Below are positions 6,114 to 6,458 of a stretch of DNA of 6,458 nt, piece after piece (position 1 is the first letter of the stretch; the number at the start of each line of letters is the position of its first letter). A program made the translations under genes and the position numbers. Origin of the DNA: Ga0077527 sp038106575 (GTDB lineage Bacteria > Pseudomonadota > Gammaproteobacteria > Burkholderiales > SG8-41); the NCBI GenBank assembly GCA_038106575.1, contig JAYOED010000104.1, positions 1 through 6,458 on the forward strand. The letters are read 5' to 3'. Below the pieces are notes generated by a model, which saw only the letters and a list, made by a program, of their open reading frames with translations, did no database searches and was not told where the DNA came from.

Positions 6114-6458
6114 GTGAGCATCCCGCGCATATCCCTCCTGGTACCCACCCGGGGACGCCCAACCCTTGTGAGTCGGCTTTTCTCAAGTATTGCTGCGACT
6201 ACTGCTCACTTAGATCAGGTGGAGGTTGTCCTCTACATTGATGAAGACGATACTAGCAGCCACGATCTCGATAGCAAGGACTTCCGTGTCGTTCGCATTG
6301 TCGGCCCCGCATTGTCCATGGGGGGGTACAACAGCGCCTGTTTGCAGAGAGCGCAGGGCGACGTGCTCATCCTAGCCAATGACGATATGGTGATACGCAC
6401 TCCAGGCTGGGATGATCGTATTCATGCCATGAATGCCGAGTTCGAGGACCAGATTTAT
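6114..6458 (+). CDS. GT-A fold (family 2-like) glycosyltransferase, N-terminal part (3' partial)
   Basis: The first 115 residues of a protein that runs off the window. ISLLVPTRGRPTLVSRL (6-22) is the typical opening beta-strand and loop of family 2-like glycosyltransferases, VVLYIDEDD (38-46) is the second strand, and VLILANDDMVI (84-94) carries the acidic NDD motif in the position of the metal- and nucleotide-sugar-binding DxD. It would act in the cytosol on surface-polysaccharide assembly. The start is GTG 6114, the first plausible start codon after the in-frame stop at 6075-6077 (ignoring a CTG at 6099); no good ribosome binding site is seen, so the start is uncertain. Whether it adds a sugar or takes part in phosphoramidate transfer cannot be told from the visible part. 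Confidence 0.82.
   Translation, partial: MSIPRISLLVPTRGRPTLVSRLFSSIAATTAHLDQVEVVLYIDEDDTSSHDLDSKDFRVVRIVGPALSMGGYNSACLQRAQGDVLILANDDMVIRTPGWDDRIHAMNAEFEDQIY

Overview
This window is a single-strand (+) run of tightly packed genes from what looks like a surface-polysaccharide (capsule or LPS) locus of a Gram-negative bacterium. By eye it is GC-rich (well above 50%), uses GTG as well as ATG starts, and the proteins resemble proteobacterial ones. I lean towards a beta- or gammaproteobacterium but cannot fix the genus. A run of 10 Ns at 824-833 marks a draft or metagenome scaffold.

Layout: the C-terminal end of an unrecognised protein (2-304); an APS-kinase-like (CysC/Cj1415-like) kinase (301-840, probably really ending at 863); a class I SAM methyltransferase (860-1642); a 771-residue PEP-synthase-like dikinase (1648-3963); a class I glutamine-amidotransferase-fold hydrolase (3963-4589); a CysQ-like phosphatase (4582-5367); a small nucleotidyltransferase (5364-6077); and the N-terminal part of a GT-A glycosyltransferase (6114-6458). 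Most junctions overlap by 1-8 bases, which suggests one translationally coupled operon. The only real intergenic gap is 36 bases before the glycosyltransferase. No promoter or terminator was seen.

Taken one by one these genes would get generic names (adenylylsulfate kinase, PEP synthase, glutamine amidotransferase, inositol monophosphatase, NTP transferase). Together they match the set that makes the O-methyl phosphoramidate (MeOPN) modification of the Campylobacter jejuni capsule (cj1415-cj1420). The expected order of reactions is: the dikinase makes L-glutamine phosphate (Cj1418 type); the nucleotidyltransferase makes CDP-L-glutamine (Cj1416 type); the GATase-fold enzyme releases glutamate to give cytidine diphosphoramidate (Cj1417 type); the CysC-like kinase phosphorylates the 3'-OH (Cj1415 type); and a methyltransferase (Cj1419/Cj1420 type) adds the methyl group. 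The CysQ homologue is an addition to this set and could clear the 3'-phosphorylated cytidine by-product after transfer, as CysQ clears PAP in sulfation. The transferase that moves the group onto sugar is not identified; it may be the truncated first gene or lie outside the window.

The pathway assignment is inference from family motifs and gene context, made without any database search.
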